Positions 1 through 6,565 of a stretch of 8,564 bases of DNA are shown here, piece by piece. The notes beneath the pieces were generated by a model, which was not told the origin of the DNA, did not search any database, and worked only from the letters and a program-made list of their open reading frames with translations. The stretch covers positions 1 to 8,564 of the forward strand of contig JAFGFV010000304.1 of assembly GCA_016930895.1 (NCBI GenBank), given 5' to 3'. The stretch comes from Spirochaetales bacterium (GTDB taxonomy: Bacteria > Spirochaetota > Spirochaetia > SZUA-6 > DRHE01). The translations under genes were made by a program, and so were the position numbers. The first letter of the stretch is position 1. Each line of letters starts with the position of its first letter.

Positions 1-272
1 CCCTGCACCCCCCAGTTGAAGATCAGGTTCTCCACCAGCTTGCGCTTGGCGCGCGGGTTCATCGCCGAACCCACCCGAAGGAAGAGGTTGGCCATGCCGC
101 TGCGTTCCTCGATGTCCCGGGACAGGCCGCGGAGAAAGGCATTCAATCCCGGGTTGTTCACCGGCGTGTTCTGGAGCGCAGTGAGCTTGCGCAGGTCTTC
201 GAGCCTGCCGGTGAGACTTCGGGTGATCTTGCGTCCCACCAGGCGCTTCACCACGGACGTTGTGACTGACAT
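1..272 (-). CDS. N-terminal fragment of a possible radical SAM family protein (runs off the left edge)
   Basis: An ATG at 272 opens a frame that stays open to base 1, giving about 90 residues that begin MSVTTSVVKRLVGRKI. A Shine-Dalgarno match (GGGAGG, 279-284) sits 6 bases before the ATG. The fragment is rich in Arg, Lys and Leu and holds a segment NPRAKRKLVENLIFNWGVQ at its end. From memory this resembles the helical lead-in before the CxxxCxxC cluster of some radical SAM proteins, where a basic stretch followed by 'EN..xNxx' precedes the barrel. The cysteine motif itself would lie outside the window, so the family call is an inference. The start is 11 bases after the stop of the small upstream gene, and its ribosome binding site overlaps that stop codon, which indicates translational coupling. 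It is the last visible gene of the row that includes feoB and the DtxR-type repressor. It could instead be an unrelated helical protein. Confidence 0.45.
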   Translation of the reverse strand, partial: MSVTTSVVKRLVGRKITRSLTGRLEDLRKLTALQNTPVNNPGLNAFLRGLSRDIEERSGMANLFLRVGSAMNPRAKRKLVENLIFNWGVQ

Positions 273-278
273 CGCATA

Positions 279-284
279 CCTCCC
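279..284 (-). promoter_or_regulatory. Shine-Dalgarno site of the 272 start, overlapping the upstream stop
   Basis: On the minus strand GGGAGG reads from 284 to 279, 6 bases before the ATG at 272. Base 284 is also the last base of the TAG stop (286-284) of the upstream small gene. This site decides the start: the other ATG nearby, at 277, runs into a stop after nine codons. Confidence 0.7.
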
Positions 285-538
285 TAAACTGGTTCTTCCC
301 TCAGGACCGCGACCAGGTTCAGGTTCAGGTCCCAGATCTTGGCAAGCAGCCCGCGCAGGGCCGACTGGTCGGCCACGGGGCCTGTCAGGACCGTGACCGG
401 GACCCCGGAGGCGTCCTGATCGTGACGGACATCCATGTGATCCAGCCACTCCGACCAGCCCCGGTCGATTGTCCCCTGGACGACGATTCTGTACCTGAGC
501 GCGGTTTCCGGCGCCATCATTGCGTCTGCAGGCAGCAT
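284..538 (-). CDS. Small conserved protein of unknown function (84 aa)
   Basis: The frame encodes 84 residues. Its core (RYRIVVQGTIDRGWSEWLD, then VTVLTGPVADQSALRGLLAKI) matches a pattern I recall from many small bacterial hypothetical proteins: a strand of the type YRIxVxGxLD, a conserved WSEW, a short charged linker, then TVLTGPVxDQxALxGLLxKI and a closing strand. It has no signal peptide, membrane segment or cysteine and is probably a soluble alpha/beta fold. No function is known to me. The ATG at 538 lacks a clear Shine-Dalgarno site; ATGs at 520 and 517 in the same frame are alternatives and would leave the core intact. It lies 85 bases after the repressor gene and 11 bases before the putative radical SAM gene, whose ribosome binding site overlaps its stop, so these two are probably cotranslated. 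It could be an accessory protein for that enzyme, but this is only an inference from position. Confidence 0.65.
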   Translation of the reverse strand: MLPADAMMAPETALRYRIVVQGTIDRGWSEWLDHMDVRHDQDASGVPVTVLTGPVADQSALRGLLAKIWDLNLNLVAVLREEPV

Positions 539-550
539 AGCCGGGGGCGG

Positions 551-582
551 GTATGGGTTTGACTGGACGAAAGTATGGTTTT
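551..582. repeat. Pair of 10-bp direct repeats upstream of the small gene
   Basis: On the plus strand GTATGGGTTT (551-560) and GTATGGTTTT (573-582) share 9 of 10 bases and start 22 bases apart, about two helical turns. They lie in the 85-base gap between the repressor gene and the small gene. They could be an operator pair or chance; no convincing -10/-35 elements were seen next to them. Confidence 0.3.
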
Positions 583-623
583 TGCCTGCCCCCGAAACGC
601 CGGGGTACGCCGGTGTTGGCGGC

Positions 624-1343
624 TCAGACCCCGTGGCGGAAGCCTCGATGTGCCCGCCGGCGGCCCTGCGGCGCAGCCGCCGGCCGCTTCTGCGGAGCTA
701 CCCAGAGGTGGACGTTGCCCGCCACCTCTTCGTCCAGGGCGATCATGGTATCCTCGCACTCCACCACGTACGAAGGCCTGCGCTGGTGAAGCTTGAGCTG
801 AACCCCCGGGCGGATGAGCAGATTCTCCAGGCGGTGCATCTGCTGATCGCTGCGGGCGTATACGTAGGCCACCCGCGCCGACTCGCCGATCTCCAGCTGG
901 GAGAGGGGGACCACCGAGCTCTCGACGGTCCGGGCTTGCCGCCGGCAGCACTCCCCTTCGGGGATCGGCATGCCGTGGGGACACTCCCGGGGGTGTCCGA
1001 GGAGGGTGCAGATCGAATCCACGAGCTCAGGATTGATGATGTGCTCGAACTCGCAGGCCCCCTTTTCGTATTCGACGCCGAGCACGTCGTGCACCAGGCG
1101 CTCCGCCAGGCGGTGGGACCGGATCAGCTGCCGGGTGTGGCTCTGGCCCTTCTCGGTCAGGGCGATCTGTTCTCCCCGCCGGGAGATGATGCCTTCGGCC
1201 TCGAGCTCCTGCATCAGCCGCTCCTGATAGTCCTCCCCCACCTCCTGCCGGAAATACGCGAGCTCCGGGTTCCCGTTCTCCCGCATGTACCAGAGGAGCT
1301 CCAGATACTCGTCTTTGGTGCGCGTCGGGTCCACCTTCAGCAT
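624..1343 (-). CDS. DtxR-family metal-dependent transcriptional repressor with C-terminal FeoA-like domain
   Basis: Counting from the ATG at 1343 (239 aa), a winged-helix DNA-binding region covers about residues 8-70. The DtxR metal-binding and dimerisation domain covers about 71-130, with HRLAERLVHDVLG (H77, E81) and ACEFEHIIN (C97, E100, H101). This is the Cys-x-x-Glu-His arrangement of iron-type DtxR/IdeR. The residue matching DtxR Met10 appears to be Glu, so Fe versus Mn preference is open. A CPHGMPIP motif (121-128) and an ECC triplet (131-133) follow, then an SH3/FeoA-like domain at about 145-215 and an Arg-rich tail. Proteins of this family bind operators when loaded with Fe(II) or Mn(II). 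The frame also has an ATG at 1415, 6 bases after the feoB stop, but those 24 extra codons fall in a 14-bp tandem array, so I prefer 1343. Both starts have G-rich sequence lying too close to the ATG. The gene probably shares a transcript with feoB and senses the imported iron. Confidence 0.92.
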   Translation of the reverse strand: MLKVDPTRTKDEYLELLWYMRENGNPELAYFRQEVGEDYQERLMQELEAEGIISRRGEQIALTEKGQSHTRQLIRSHRLAERLVHDVLGVEYEKGACEFEHIINPELVDSICTLLGHPRECPHGMPIPEGECCRRQARTVESSVVPLSQLEIGESARVAYVYARSDQQMHRLENLLIRPGVQLKLHQRRPSYVVECEDTMIALDEEVAGNVHLWVAPQKRPAAAPQGRRRAHRGFRHGV

Positions 1344-1424
1344 TCCCCCTTCAGCATCCCGTCTCGAGCATCGCCTCTTCGGCGTCGCCTCTTCAGCATT
1401 TCCCGTCGTCGGCATTTCCCGTCA
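1340..1424. repeat. 14-bp tandem array at the feoB/repressor junction
   Basis: On the plus strand, units anchored on GCAT or GCGT follow head to tail: GCATTCCCCCTTCA (1340-1353), GCATCCCGTCTCGA (1354-1367), GCATCGCCTCTTCG (1368-1381), GCGTCGCCTCTTCA (1382-1395), a 16-bp unit (1396-1411) and GCATTTCCCGTCA (1412-1424). A decayed copy ending CCACCTTCA may precede it up to 1339. Because 14 is not a multiple of 3, the array shifts frame at each unit, which argues against a conserved coding role. It contains the feoB stop, the 6-base gap and the alternative N-terminus of the repressor frame. On the minus strand each unit carries a start-like or Shine-Dalgarno-like piece (GGGAATGC, GAAGGGGGAATGC). 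Confidence 0.75.
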
Positions 1425-3752
1425 GGGGCCTACGTTCAGGAAGACCAGGATCCAGTAGAGAGCCCCCGCCAGGAGGAACGAGGAGACGTTGATGATCAGG
1501 GTCACGGCAACCCCCCTGGCCGTGCCGAGCTGCCGGCACATGGCCACGATGTTGGCGAAGCAGGGCACGAACATCGTGGTGATGACCACGGCCACGATGG
1601 ACTGGACGTAGCTCAGGGTGCCGGCCTCGACCATGTTGAGCAGGAACCCCGCCGCCGCCTCGTGGCGGGCCAGGCTCAGGATCAGCACTTCGACCATGCT
1701 GATCGGCAGGCCCAGCCAGCCGACCACCACGGGCTTGAGGCCCCGCTGAAGGAGCGTGAGCAGGCCGAGGCGATCCACGGCAAAGAGCACGACCGAGGCG
1801 ATCAGGAAGATCGGCACGGCCTCCTTCAGGAACCAGAGGATCCGGTAGTAAGTCTTCTTCAGGATGGCGCGGGCGCTTGGGAGGCGGATGGGCGGAAGCT
1901 CCTGGATGAAGTCACTCTTCTGGTCTTCCTTGATGATCTTGTTCAGGATGAAGCCGGCCAGCACCTCCACGAGGGCCAGGGTGCCGAAGGCGATCAGGAA
2001 GGCCCGCAGTCCCACCCGCCCGAGGATCGCCATGTCGATGGCGAGCTGGGCCGAGCAGGGAATGGCGAAGGCGATCAGGTAGATGGCGATCAGGCGCTCC
2101 TTGCGGGAGGAGATGCCCTTGGTGGTCAGGGTGGCCATAGTCTTGCAGCCGAAACCCAGCACGAGGCTCATGACGGAGCGCCCCGACAGGCCGATCCTGC
2201 CGAGAGCGCGGCGGGTCAGGACGGTCAGGTTGGGCAGGTAGCCGATGTCCTCCAGGACGCCCATGGCCAGGAAAAAGAGGGAAAGGATCGGCAGGACGGT
2301 CACGAAGGCGTTGAACAGCCCCAGGGTCAGAACCCCGTAGTCGCCGATCAGGAACTCGCTCCAGAACTGTGAGGGGACCCGGGAGGCGACCAAGCCCACG
2401 ACCGGCTCTACGAGCCAACCCGAGAGAAACCCTTCGATGGAACCGGCCACGTGCACGACCAGGAGGTAGATCAGGAGGATGAACACCCCGAGGATCGGGA
2501 TGCCCGTGAGGGGGCGGCGGCTGAGCCGCGCGAAGGCGTGGGCGAAACGCCCCGGCGGGCGCGGTTCCCGGGCGGTGGCGTCCTGGACCATCCGCTCCAC
2601 GAGCTGGCTCCGCCGCCTGGCCAGCTCGCGGCTCACGCTCCCCTGGTGCTCGCGGCGGACGTGCTGCAGGGCCCGCTCCAGCTCCTCGGAAGCGGCCCGG
2701 CCGGGCTCGCCGGACCCCGTCCGGCCCAGCTGCTCGCGGATGCTCGGCATCAGGCTCTTGTCGCCGTCGAGCAGGAGCAGGGCCTGCTTGCGGGCGAAAG
2801 GCACCTGCGGCGAAAGAAGATCCTGGATGGCGTCGATGCGGGCCTCCAGCTCCCGGCCGTGATACGGCCGCCAACCGCCGGGCTCGAGATCCACGAGCGC
2901 CGCCTTGATCTCCTCCACCCCGCGGTTGACCGAAGCCACGTGCTCCACGACCGGCACCTGCAGGTGCGCCGCCAGTCTGGCGGCGTGGATGGTGACCCCC
3001 CGGGCCTCGGTCTCGTCGACGGCGTTCAGAGCGATCACCATCGGGATCCCGAGCTCCACCAGGTCCAGGGTCAGCCGCAGGGAGGCCTTGAGGCGGTTGG
3101 CGTCGATGCACTGGATCAGGGCGTCGAGGGGTTCGCCGAGCAGGAGGTCGCGCACCGCAGCCTGCTCCTCCGAGTGCAGATAGAGGCTGTGCAGGCCCGG
3201 GGTGTCGATGAACTCGTAGGCCGTGCCCTTGAGGGTGAGGCTCTTTCTGCGGGTCTCCACGGTGGTGAGGGGGTAATTGGCGACCAGGGTGTATTCGCCG
3301 GTCAGTTCCGTATACAGCTGGCTCTTGCCCGTGTTGGGCAGCCCCACGATGGCCACCCTGCGGACAGGTCCCGGCCCGGAGCCGCGGTCAACGCGGCCTG
3401 CGCGCTCAGTGGGGCCAGGGCGGCCTGCGCGCCCAGTGGGGCGGGGGCGGCGGCCAGGGCGGCGCGAGCGCATGGCGCGAGGAGACTCCGGGCCGGCCGC
3501 GGCCGCCGGAAGGTAGGGCCGGTCGTTCGGTGCGTCGGCGGGCAGGCTATCGGCGGGTTCGCTGTCGGCGGGCAGGCTGTCGGCGGGCACGGAATTCCTC
3601 AGGCGCCCGGTGCCGGGCCGGCCGCGACCAGTCCGGTGGATTCGGAGGTGAACCATGTTCGTGTCCGTGAGCAATCTGCCGTCATGCAACGTGCCATCCC
3701 TGTCACTTCGGTTGCGCCCTACAAAGGTAATGCTGATTGCCGCGGTCGACAA
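1422..3752 (-). CDS. feoB: FeoB-type ferrous iron transporter, variant subclass, with a repeat-built N-terminal extension
   Basis: FeoB is an inner-membrane Fe(II) importer with a cytoplasmic GTPase. In the longest frame (776 aa) the GTPase motifs are G1 GLPNTGKS (137-144), G2 YPLTTVE (160-166), G3 DTPGLHS (183-189) and G4 NAVDE (243-247). A helical linker leads to about eight or nine membrane segments between 418 and 772. Gate-type motifs are present in altered form: GFGCKTMATLTTK (533-545), PCSAQLAI (565-572) and FVPCFANIVAMCR (728-740). The start is uncertain. The frame opens at TTG 3752, with ATGs at 3656 and 3473, none with a strong ribosome binding site. FeoB normally begins a few residues before G1, whereas here about 130 residues precede it, including four PADS/PADA units and two Arg/Pro-rich 9-residue units encoded by DNA repeats. 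The ATG at 3473 would leave 37 residues before the core. The repressor gene follows immediately, supporting iron uptake. No separate feoA or feoC is visible. Confidence 0.93.
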   Translation of the reverse strand: MSTAAISITFVGRNRSDRDGTLHDGRLLTDTNMVHLRIHRTGRGRPGTGRLRNSVPADSLPADSEPADSLPADAPNDRPYLPAAAAGPESPRAMRSRRPGRRPRPTGRAGRPGPTERAGRVDRGSGPGPVRRVAIVGLPNTGKSQLYTELTGEYTLVANYPLTTVETRRKSLTLKGTAYEFIDTPGLHSLYLHSEEQAAVRDLLLGEPLDALIQCIDANRLKASLRLTLDLVELGIPMVIALNAVDETEARGVTIHAARLAAHLQVPVVEHVASVNRGVEEIKAALVDLEPGGWRPYHGRELEARIDAIQDLLSPQVPFARKQALLLLDGDKSLMPSIREQLGRTGSGEPGRAASEELERALQHVRREHQGSVSRELARRRSQLVERMVQDATAREPRPPGRFAHAFARLSRRPLTGIPILGVFILLIYLLVVHVAGSIEGFLSGWLVEPVVGLVASRVPSQFWSEFLIGDYGVLTLGLFNAFVTVLPILSLFFLAMGVLEDIGYLPNLTVLTRRALGRIGLSGRSVMSLVLGFGCKTMATLTTKGISSRKERLIAIYLIAFAIPCSAQLAIDMAILGRVGLRAFLIAFGTLALVEVLAGFILNKIIKEDQKSDFIQELPPIRLPSARAILKKTYYRILWFLKEAVPIFLIASVVLFAVDRLGLLTLLQRGLKPVVVGWLGLPISMVEVLILSLARHEAAAGFLLNMVEAGTLSYVQSIVAVVITTMFVPCFANIVAMCRQLGTARGVAVTLIINVSSFLLAGALYWILVFLNVGP
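3393..3446. repeat. 27-bp tandem duplication within the feoB 5' region
   Basis: On the plus strand two 27-bp copies (3393-3419 and 3420-3446) share GCGGCCTGCGCG, one variable base, then CAGTGGGGC, and a degenerate third start follows from 3447. On the minus strand they encode two 9-residue units, PGPTERAGR and PRPTGRAGR, just ahead of the GTPase domain. The unit length keeps the reading frame. Confidence 0.7.
3534..3593. repeat. 15-bp tandem array, four copies, within the feoB 5' region
   Basis: Plus-strand units are GTCGGCGGGCAGGCT (3534-3548), ATCGGCGGGTTCGCT (3549-3563), GTCGGCGGGCAGGCT (3564-3578) and GTCGGCGGGCACGGA (3579-3593). Units 1 and 3 are identical. In the minus-strand feoB frame they give the PADSL/PADSE/PADSL/PADA repeat. 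If translation starts at 3473 the array would be untranslated leader instead. Confidence 0.8.
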
Positions 3753-3765
3753 TAGGCACCTGCGG

Positions 3766-3813
3766 GGTCTCTACGGCCGAGGTCTCTATGGTCTCAGGGT
3801 CTCTACGGTTTCA
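3766..3813. repeat. About 16-bp tandem array, three copies, between the LuxR-type gene and feoB
   Basis: Plus-strand copies are GGTCTCTACGGCCGA (3766-3780), GGTCTCTATGGTCTCA (3781-3796) and GGTCTCTACGGTTTCA (3798-3813). The shared core is GGTCTCTAYGG, and copies start 15 and 17 bases apart. They fill most of the 88-base gap between the LuxR-type stop (3841) and the TTG at 3752, upstream of every candidate feoB start. This is a fitting place for a regulator-binding array or a transcript leader structure. No match to the classical 19-bp DtxR/IdeR palindrome was seen here. Confidence 0.75.
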
Positions 3814-3840
3814 GGGATCGGCGGAGCCCCCTACCGCGGG

Positions 3841-6513
3841 TCAGGCCAGGGGGATCAGCCCTATCGAGCGGGCCCGCGCTGCGGCCCGGGTGCGGTTGGG
3901 GACTCCCAACTTGGCGTAGATGTTGCTCGTATGCCACTTGACCGTGGGCAGGGAAATGAACAAACGGTCGGCCACCTGCTTGTTGCTCAGCCCTTGGGCG
4001 AGTAGCCGGAGGACCTCGAGCTCCCGGGTGCTCAGGGGTTCCAGGATTTCCTCCGCCTTGCCCTGCGGGCGGACCGCAGGGGACTCGCGGTCCAAGGCCG
4101 CCAGGAGCTTGCCGGTGTAGGGGCCGCCGATGCCTCGGGCGGCAGCCTCGTACAGGAGGGCATTCATCGGCGGCGGGCAGTCCAGGAACAACCGCACGTA
4201 GCCCTCCGACTCGGCGTATCGCAGGGCCTCCTCCAGGACGGCTAGGGCCGCGTCCCGCCTATCGAGGCGCCAAAGGCACAGGGCGCGGAGGGCGTGGGTC
4301 TCGATGAGCGCGTTGTGGCGCTTCAGGCGCTGGACTTCCTGGAGCAGCTCGTCGAGCACCCTGAGGGCCTCGTGGACCCTGCCTTCGGCGAGACGGACCC
4401 GGGCGAGGGTGGTCTGGGCCAGCTCCTGGATGAAGTAGGAGGCCATGGACCGGAGTCCCTTACGCTCTTCGATCCAGCGTTCGGCCCAACGACTGGCTTG
4501 CTGCAGCCGATTCTGTGCGGTCCACAACCGCGCCCGATTGAGGGTAACGAGGGTATCATCCAGGTCGCTGGCGTCGAACTGCGTGGCCAGCCTCTGGGCC
4601 TCGTTCATGGCCACGAGGGCCCCCTCGCAGTCTCCCTTGGCCTGGCGGACCCACGCCAGACCGATATTGCCCTCCAGGCCGCCGATCACGCCGAAGCCCT
4701 TGGTCAAGGCGATCCCCTCGTCGAAGCACGTCTCCGCCTGGTCGAGCTCGTTCCATTCCCGCCAGAGACCGCCGAGGCCGATTTGAACCAGTCCGGCGAT
4801 CGGCGGGGCCTGTCCGTTGCTGCCTACCGCCTCGTGCCAAGCCTCCTCGTATGCGGCTTTCGCCCTGCCGAGCTCCGCGCGCGCGATGTGCAGCTCCGCC
4901 AACTCGCACAGGCACACGATGGCACCGGCCAGGTTATGGGCGGCACGGCTTTTGTGGACGTTCTCCTCGACGGTGCGGATGGTTGCCTCCACGTCGCCAC
5001 TCTCGATGTAGGCGGCACTTGCCAGCAGGCGGATTGTGAGAATCCTGAACAGGCTGCCCTCGTCGAGATGCTCCAGGGCGTGTCTGCCCTGGTCGACGCT
5101 GTCGGCGAAGTTCCCCTCCAGGAAAGCCATGGTGGCGCCGAAAGCCAGGAGCTCCCCGTGCACCGAATCCTCTTCGCTGCACTTGTCCGCATGGGCGATC
5201 AGGGCCTGCGCCTTCTCCACTGGATTGCCCAGCAGAAGCAGAGCCAAAGCATGGTAGATGCACAGCCGCGGGCGGGACCGGACCAACGCCTCCGGCAGCA
5301 TTCCGACCCATTCCACGAAGCTGGAGGTCTCTCCCCTCATCAGGCACTGTTCTGCGCCGGCCTCGATGAGCTGCGCCGCCATCTCGTGGTCCCCCCGCGC
5401 GAGCGTGTGGACGATGGCCTCGGCCGGGAACCCGTGCTCCTGAAACCAGGCGGCGGCCCGCCGATGGAGCTCCGGAATGTCCTGGGGACAATCGCGGGCC
5501 AGCCGCAGCCGGAGAAGCTCGGCGAAGATCCGATGATACCGGTACCACCGCCTTTCGGCGTCCAGCGGTTCAATGAACAAGCCACCCCGCTCCAGGAGGT
5601 CGAGGGTCTTCTGTCCCCCCAGCTGTCCGGTGAGGGCATCGCACAGAGGGCCCGTCAGGCGCTCCAGGATCGAGGTTCTCCGCAGGAAACTTTGGACGTG
5701 CTCGGGCTGGCGTTGGAACACCTCCTCGACCAGGTAGTCGAGGACGTAGCGATTGGAGCCCGTGAAGGCCGCGATGAAGGCCGCGGCATCGTCGCGGCCC
5801 TGGAGCGAGACGGCGGCCATCTGCAAGCCCGCGATCCAGCCTTCGGTGCGCAGGCTCAGGGCGTCCAGCTCCTGTCGGGACAGGTGAAAACCCATCAGGC
5901 GGTTCATGAATGCCGCGGTTTCGCCGGAGTCGAAACGCAACTCGGAGGCCCTGACCTCATTGAGCTGCCCGCGCGCCCGCAGGGCGGCCAGCGGCAGGGG
6001 AGGGTCGGCCCGCGAGGAGACAACGATGTGGACCTGGGGCGGCAGGTGTTCGACCAGGAAGGCCACGCTGGCATGGACCGTTTCTTCCGCGATGACGTGA
6101 TAGTCGTCGAGTACCAGGGCGATCGGGGCGGGGATCTCTGAGAGCTCGTTGAGCAGCCGCGTGAGAACCGCCTCGCGCGCGGAGCGGTGTAGCGGCTGCA
6201 GTTTGAACGACAGCCCGCGGCCGAGCTCCGGGTGGATGACCTGCAAAGCCGCAAGGCAATAGGCGATGAAGCGTGCGGGGTCGTTGTCACTGTCTTCGAG
6301 AGTGAGCCAGGCCACCGGGCGAGGGCACCGACCGGCCCAGGCCACGAGCAGAGTGGTCTTGCCGAACCCGGCAGGGGCCGAGACGAGGGTCAGCTTCCCG
6401 TGGAGTGACTGCTCGATACGTTCGACCAGCCGTGGACGATCGACCAGCTCGGGCCGCAGCGGCGGAATGTTGATCTTGGTTTTCAGGAGGGGCTGCTGCA
6501 GCGACTCCCCCAT
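3841..6513 (-). CDS. MalT-like STAND ATPase transcriptional activator with C-terminal LuxR HTH (LAL family)
   Basis: From the ATG at 6513 the protein has 890 residues, a usual size for LAL regulators. It begins LLKTKINIPPLRPELVDRPR, the typical lead-in of MalT relatives. Walker A is APAGFGKTT (46-54), Walker B IALVLDDYH (131-139) with D136 and D137, and an SSRADPPLPL sensor segment starts near 167. A long alpha-helical TPR-like middle (about 400-800) would hold the effector or partner site. The last 64 residues form a GerE/LuxR helix-turn-helix, from LSTRELEVLRLLAQGLSNKQ to the C-terminus. Such proteins oligomerise with ATP and an inducer and then activate transcription; the inducer here is unknown. 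The frame is open up to 6768, but that stretch overlaps the DsrE-like gene and has the composition of an out-of-frame shadow. The family start matches 6513, although no good ribosome binding site precedes it; a TTG at 6528 is an alternative. It lies 52 bases after the DsrE-like gene, probably on the same transcript. Confidence 0.95.
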   Translation of the reverse strand: MGESLQQPLLKTKINIPPLRPELVDRPRLVERIEQSLHGKLTLVSAPAGFGKTTLLVAWAGRCPRPVAWLTLEDSDNDPARFIAYCLAALQVIHPELGRGLSFKLQPLHRSAREAVLTRLLNELSEIPAPIALVLDDYHVIAEETVHASVAFLVEHLPPQVHIVVSSRADPPLPLAALRARGQLNEVRASELRFDSGETAAFMNRLMGFHLSRQELDALSLRTEGWIAGLQMAAVSLQGRDDAAAFIAAFTGSNRYVLDYLVEEVFQRQPEHVQSFLRRTSILERLTGPLCDALTGQLGGQKTLDLLERGGLFIEPLDAERRWYRYHRIFAELLRLRLARDCPQDIPELHRRAAAWFQEHGFPAEAIVHTLARGDHEMAAQLIEAGAEQCLMRGETSSFVEWVGMLPEALVRSRPRLCIYHALALLLLGNPVEKAQALIAHADKCSEEDSVHGELLAFGATMAFLEGNFADSVDQGRHALEHLDEGSLFRILTIRLLASAAYIESGDVEATIRTVEENVHKSRAAHNLAGAIVCLCELAELHIARAELGRAKAAYEEAWHEAVGSNGQAPPIAGLVQIGLGGLWREWNELDQAETCFDEGIALTKGFGVIGGLEGNIGLAWVRQAKGDCEGALVAMNEAQRLATQFDASDLDDTLVTLNRARLWTAQNRLQQASRWAERWIEERKGLRSMASYFIQELAQTTLARVRLAEGRVHEALRVLDELLQEVQRLKRHNALIETHALRALCLWRLDRRDAALAVLEEALRYAESEGYVRLFLDCPPPMNALLYEAAARGIGGPYTGKLLAALDRESPAVRPQGKAEEILEPLSTRELEVLRLLAQGLSNKQVADRLFISLPTVKWHTSNIYAKLGVPNRTRAAARARSIGLIPLA

Positions 6514-6565
6514 TTCAAACTCATTCAAGAGTGCGGCTCGGAACTCCCCGCATGTCCGACGCGGG

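Noticed and set aside
588..610. CCCCCG-N-CGGGG stem after the repressor gene as an intrinsic terminator
   Set aside because: The stem is only about 5 bp and no T-run follows it on the minus strand.
582..2372. 596-codon open frame on the plus strand
   Set aside because: It lies antisense to feoB and the repressor gene, is rich in Gln, Glu, Asp, His and Gly as expected for the complement of GC-rich codons, and shows no family motif.
1912..3111. 399-codon minus-strand frame inside feoB
   Set aside because: It is a shifted frame of feoB, dominated by Arg, Gly, Pro and Ala, with no features of its own.
2451..3755. 434-codon open frame on the plus strand over the feoB GTPase region
   Set aside because: It is antisense to clear GTPase motifs and has low-complexity composition without a recognisable domain.
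3650..3840. Classical DtxR/IdeR iron box before feoB
   Set aside because: No sequence close to the TTAGGTTAG palindrome was found by eye; the obvious repeats there are direct, not inverted.
4294..6141. 615-codon open frame on the plus strand
   Set aside because: It is entirely antisense to the LAL regulator, whose Walker motifs are in the opposite strand; no ribosome binding site or family similarity is seen.
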